Shown here one piece after another: positions 41,059-43,514 of a stretch of DNA of 43,514 nucleotides; positions within the stretch are counted from its first letter, which is position 1; each line of letters starts with the position of its first letter. The notes below the pieces were generated by a model that worked only from the letters and a program-made list of their open reading frames with translations, was not told the DNA's origin and did no database searches. The position numbers were made by a program, and so were the translations under genes. The DNA lies in contig NZ_SNXZ01000015.1 of the NCBI RefSeq assembly GCF_004362825.1, positions 1-43,514 on the forward strand, in the 5' to 3' direction. Origin of the DNA: Labedaea rhizosphaerae (GTDB lineage: Bacteria; Actinomycetota; Actinomycetes; Mycobacteriales; Pseudonocardiaceae).

Positions 41059-41605
41059 GCCGGGAAGCTTGCCGGTATGGTCGCCTGGCGGCCAGGGGTG
41101 CATCTACCTTGTGGCCTTTGTGGCCTTTGCGGCCGCGCGGCGGATGTCGGCGAATTTGCCACCCGATCGGGTGGACACGCCCGGGATCATGCCCGGATTT
41201 CGGCGTGTCGCCCGTCTGTTGGCAGAGCAACGTGGGCCAGCCAAGGCCGCGAAGCGGGCAGAACAACGAGCCGCGACCCGAGGATGGGATCGACCGCGCC
41301 GCATGGTGGCCGCTCCGGCGCAGGGACCTGACCGGGCGCAGGACCACTGGGGATCGACCGGGCCGTGTGGTGGCCGCTCCGGTGGCCAGGGAACCTGACC
41401 GGCGTGGGGACCCGCTGGGGTTCGCGCATGTGCGGCGTCCCGAGCCGGTAGGTAGCGGCGTGGCGGTCGATCGCCGAGCTGAAGGCGTTCGCGGAAGCGC
41501 CTCAGGTGCACGGCGGGTCGACCAGGCCGCCGGGTGTTCTTCTCGGCCGCGCGCGGAGGGCCGGTTACACGGTCACCGTCCCCTCGGCGGCGCGCGGACG
41601 TTGCT
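41059..41605. other. 547-bp intergenic stretch without a supported gene
   Basis: No convincing gene is seen; open frames on both strands lack ribosome binding sites and domains. Two repeats are visible: tandem TGGCCTTTG (41112-41120, 41121-41129) with a degenerate third copy, and a roughly 50-bp imperfect direct repeat listed separately. It separates the rhodanese start from the GNAT stop, so it should hold the rhodanese promoter. Confidence 0.6.
41286..41402. repeat. Imperfect 50-bp direct repeat
   Basis: Copies at about 41286-41335 and 41350-41402 share GGGATCGACCG, then a GTGGTGGCCGCTCCGG-like stretch, then CAGGGA..CCTGACCGG, with small indels. The unit is about 64 bp. Origin unknown, perhaps slipped duplication. 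Confidence 0.6.
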
Positions 41606-42484
41606 TCACGTGGTCGTTGGCGGCGAGATGAACCGGTATTCGACGGCGTCGTGGTGGGGGCGGAAGCCGATCCGCTGGTAGATCGCGTTCGACGTCGGGT
41701 TGGCGAGGTCGGTGAACAGGGCGACCTTGTCGGCCCCCGCGTCGAGGGCCCACCGGGCGGCCGCGGCGGTGATCGCGGAGGCGTAGCCGTGGTTGCGGTG
41801 CTCGGGCGGGGTGTAGACCGGGCCGATCCGGGACATGCCGCCGATGGGCCTGCTCGCCGCCGCGTGCGAGACGGGCTCGTCGTCGACGTACCAGAGCAGG
41901 TTGCCGTTGCCGGTGGCCATGGACCGGCGGACCGGGACGGTCTGGTCGCGCCGAGCCTCGTTGTGCGGAGCCGCTTCGCCGGCGAAGGCCTCGCGCCAGC
42001 GGGCGAGCAGCTCGACGTCGTCCTCGGTGGCCCGGCGCGCCTCGCCGGGGACGTCGGGCGGGGTCAGCTCGTCGAGCAGGTAGAGCCGTAGGGCGATCGC
42101 GAGTTCCTTGGTCCCGCCGGCGGCGGCGAGCCAGGTGTCGGCGAACAGGTCGGCCTTCTCCAGTGGTGCGCTGACGCCGGTGACGGGGAACGCGATGTCC
42201 CGCAGGTATCGCACCAAATCGGGCATGGCCGCGTCCGGCACACAGCTGACACCCATCGGCCAGGGTGGCGTGCAGAACGCGGCGCCTGCCTCGCCTGCCT
42301 TGCCGGCGGTGCCGGCGGTGGGGTCGATGGTGAGGAGCAGCGGTGGTTCGGCGTCCGGGTCCGGCGCCGCGACCAGGCCGCGGAGCACGGTGAGCGCGAT
42401 GGTGTTGCGCAGCGGATCGGCCCGGAAGAGCGGCTCGACCTGCGCCCAGAACGCGGCGAGGTCGGTGTGCCGGGTGATCTTCAT
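41606..42484 (-). CDS. GNAT-family N-acetyltransferase (first of tandem pair by position)
   Basis: A 292-aa protein, with an N-terminal domain of about 140 residues unlike the acetyltransferase fold and a C-terminal GNAT domain. The acetyl-CoA pyrophosphate loop reads TPPEHRNHGYASAIT. The conserved ALFTDLANPTSNAIYQRIGFRP helix and strand follow. The ATG at 42484 overlaps the stop of the second copy (ATGA). The two proteins are clearly paralogous over their full length, so this is a tandem duplication. The substrate is unknown. A stretch of Ala/Gly repeats (TAGTAGKAGEAGAA) is unique to this copy. Confidence 0.88.
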   Translation of the reverse strand: MKITRHTDLAAFWAQVEPLFRADPLRNTIALTVLRGLVAAPDPDAEPPLLLTIDPTAGTAGKAGEAGAAFCTPPWPMGVSCVPDAAMPDLVRYLRDIAFPVTGVSAPLEKADLFADTWLAAAGGTKELAIALRLYLLDELTPPDVPGEARRATEDDVELLARWREAFAGEAAPHNEARRDQTVPVRRSMATGNGNLLWYVDDEPVSHAAASRPIGGMSRIGPVYTPPEHRNHGYASAITAAAARWALDAGADKVALFTDLANPTSNAIYQRIGFRPHHDAVEYRFISPPTTT

Positions 42485-43320
42485 GACTTGAACCGGTAGT
42501 CGGCGGCGTCGGAGTGCGGGCGGAAGCCGATCCGCTGGTAGATCGAGTTGGACGTCGGGTTGGCGAGGTCGGTGAACAGGACCACATGTTCCGCGCCGCG
42601 GTCGAGCGCCCACTGGGTCACCGCGGCGGTGACCGCCGATCCGTAACCGTGGCCGCGGTGCTCGACCGGCGTGTAGACCGGGCCGATCCGGGACATGCCC
42701 TCGACCGGCTTGGTCGCCGACGCGTAGGAGACCGCCGTGCCGTCCACCTCCCAGAGCACGGTTCCGTTGCCCAAGGCCATGGACCTGCGGACGATGTCGG
42801 CGTGGTCCTCCTCCGGCATGTGACCGGTGTCCTGGCCGAACGCCAGGCGCCACCGGGCGAGCAGCGGGATGTCGTCGTCCGTGGCGACGCGGGCTGTGCC
42901 GGCGACCTCGGGTGGGGTCAGCTCGTCGAGCCGGTACAGCCGGAGCTTGAACCCCAGGCTCACCTCTGCCCCGGTGACCACCTGCCATTCCTTGCTGACC
43001 TGCTCCGTCGCTTCGAGCGGGCCGGTGACCCCGGTGACCGGGAACCCGAGTTCACGCACCAACGCGACGAGTTCCGGGGCGGCGACGTCGGGCATGCCGC
43101 TCACCGAGATCGGCCACGGCGGGGTGCAGAACGCCGCGCCGACGGTGGTGCCGTTGTCCTCGAAGGTGACGAGCAGCGGCGGCTTCGCCGTCGGGTCCGG
43201 TTCGGTCAGCAGCCCGCTGAGCACGGTGAGCGCGACGGTGTTGCGGACGGGGTCGGCTCGGTAGACAGGCTCGGCGAGTTCCCAATAGCCGGCTAGGTCG
43301 GTGTGCGGCACAGCTCTCAT
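42481..43320 (-). CDS. GNAT-family N-acetyltransferase (second of tandem pair)
   Basis: A 279-aa paralogue of the neighbouring gene with the same two-part layout. The acetyl-CoA loop is TPVEHRGHGYGSAVT, followed by VLFTDLANPTSNSIYQRIGFRP. The N-terminal half begins with HTDLAGYWELAEPVYRADPVRNTVALTVL, matched by HTDLAAFWAQVEPLFRADPLRNTIALTVL in the other copy. The ATG at 43320 is not preceded by a clear ribosome binding site. Transcribed first, it probably forms an operon with the other copy. Substrate unknown; GNATs with such N-terminal extensions can modify small amines or antibiotics. Confidence 0.88.
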   Translation of the reverse strand: MRAVPHTDLAGYWELAEPVYRADPVRNTVALTVLSGLLTEPDPTAKPPLLVTFEDNGTTVGAAFCTPPWPISVSGMPDVAAPELVALVRELGFPVTGVTGPLEATEQVSKEWQVVTGAEVSLGFKLRLYRLDELTPPEVAGTARVATDDDIPLLARWRLAFGQDTGHMPEEDHADIVRRSMALGNGTVLWEVDGTAVSYASATKPVEGMSRIGPVYTPVEHRGHGYGSAVTAAVTQWALDRGAEHVVLFTDLANPTSNSIYQRIGFRPHSDAADYRFKS

Positions 43321-43384
43321 GGCAGTTGAGGATGCGGCCCGCGGCCGGTGCGCGTCGAGTGAATTTGTCCTGAAGACGCCAGAA

Positions 43385-43418
43385 AGCCCCTGGGCGATCT
43401 TTCGATCACCCAGGGGCT
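43385..43418 (-). terminator. Terminator of the rRNA operon
   Basis: Near-perfect inverted repeat AGCCCCTGGGCGATC (43385-43399) / GATCACCCAGGGGCT (43404-43418), with a TTTC loop and a TTT run on the minus strand just after. It lies 13 bp downstream of the 5S gene, the expected place for the end of the operon. Confidence 0.9.
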
Positions 43419-43430
43419 CCTGGAAATTAA

Positions 43431-43514
43431 GTCCGGCGGTGTCCTACTCTCCCACACCCTGGCGAGTGCAGTACCATCGGCGCTGGAGGGCTTAGCTTCC
43501 GGGTTCGGAATGGG
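43431..43514 (-). rRNA. rrf: 5S ribosomal RNA, 3' part (truncated by the window edge)
   Basis: The minus strand reads CCCATTCCGAACCCGGAAGC ... GCACTCGCCAGGGTGTGGGA ... TAGGACACCGCCGGAC, the conserved loop-B-to-3'-end of bacterial 5S rRNA, about 84 of 117 nt. The 5' part lies beyond the right edge, with 23S and 16S presumably further right. The 3' end is placed by eye to within a few bases. Confidence 0.95.

Noticed and set aside
41104-41511. 135-aa minus-strand frame in the rhodanese-GNAT gap (Lys/Ala/Thr repeats at its end)
   Set aside because: It arises from the tandem TGGCCTTTG and the 50-bp direct repeats; no ribosome binding site or domain.
1-43514. CRISPR arrays, tRNA genes, transposases or prophage genes
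   Set aside because: I looked for regularly spaced repeats, T-loop-like motifs and recombinase or transposase motifs and saw none.

Overview
This window is high-GC actinobacterial chromosome. Its housekeeping genes (whiB7 next to uvrD2, a DUF4191/RDD pair beside glnA, and the adenylylation-controlled glnA/glnE pair), its GTG starts and 4-nt ATGA/GTGA overlaps, and its 5S rRNA 3' end all fit an order such as Pseudonocardiales (Amycolatopsis/Saccharothrix/Lentzea-like). That assignment is inference; no species is claimed.

Left flank (1-9150). whiB7 (minus) sits behind a leader with a candidate promoter, a 73-codon upstream ORF and a strong hairpin plus U-run only about 40 nt before the whiB7 start, the layout of an antibiotic-responsive attenuator. 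uvrD2 follows. On the plus strand come a DUF4191 membrane protein, then glnA behind a four-half-site GlnR box, with a convergent RDD membrane protein between them. After the glnA terminator lie a cupin/NTF2-like pair and a 553-aa repeat protein.

Centre (9433-33841). A single minus-strand operon of eight large genes plus a short leader peptide, almost all overlapping or separated by 21 nt or less, encodes a hybrid NRPS/PKS line. In transcription order it is: leader peptide; A-T-KS with the AT missing; A-T-C-T; KS-AT-KR-DH-T; C-A-T (Asn-like code); C-A-T-TE-MFS (Ser code, Cys-nucleophile TE, exporter fused to the synthetase); two tandem ATP-grasp ligases; and an HxE-type Fe(II)/2-oxoglutarate dioxygenase. 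I predict a short N-modified lipo- or keto-peptide containing an unsaturated malonate-derived unit, (hydroxy-)Asn and a terminal Ser, possibly capped or extended by ATP-grasp ligation and exported by the fused MFS. I do not recognise the product. No MbtH protein, phosphopantetheinyl transferase or pathway regulator is visible. The operon lies between glnA and glnE, genes that are neighbours in Mycobacterium, so it looks like an insertion at that locus.

Right flank (34057-43514). This holds a crotonase-family protein, a hot-dog thioesterase, glnE behind a perfect dyad, a PiT phosphate transporter with a small membrane partner, a glutamine-amidotransferase/rhodanese pair, a repeat-bearing intergenic stretch, two tandem GNAT acetyltransferases, and the terminator and 3' part of a 5S rRNA of an rRNA operon that continues past the window edge.

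A 13-bp palindrome family (GTCC-N5-GGAC, mostly GTCCA-NNN-TGGAC) recurs at least 15 times in the window, concentrated in the biosynthetic genes. It is the most unusual small-scale sequence signal seen.
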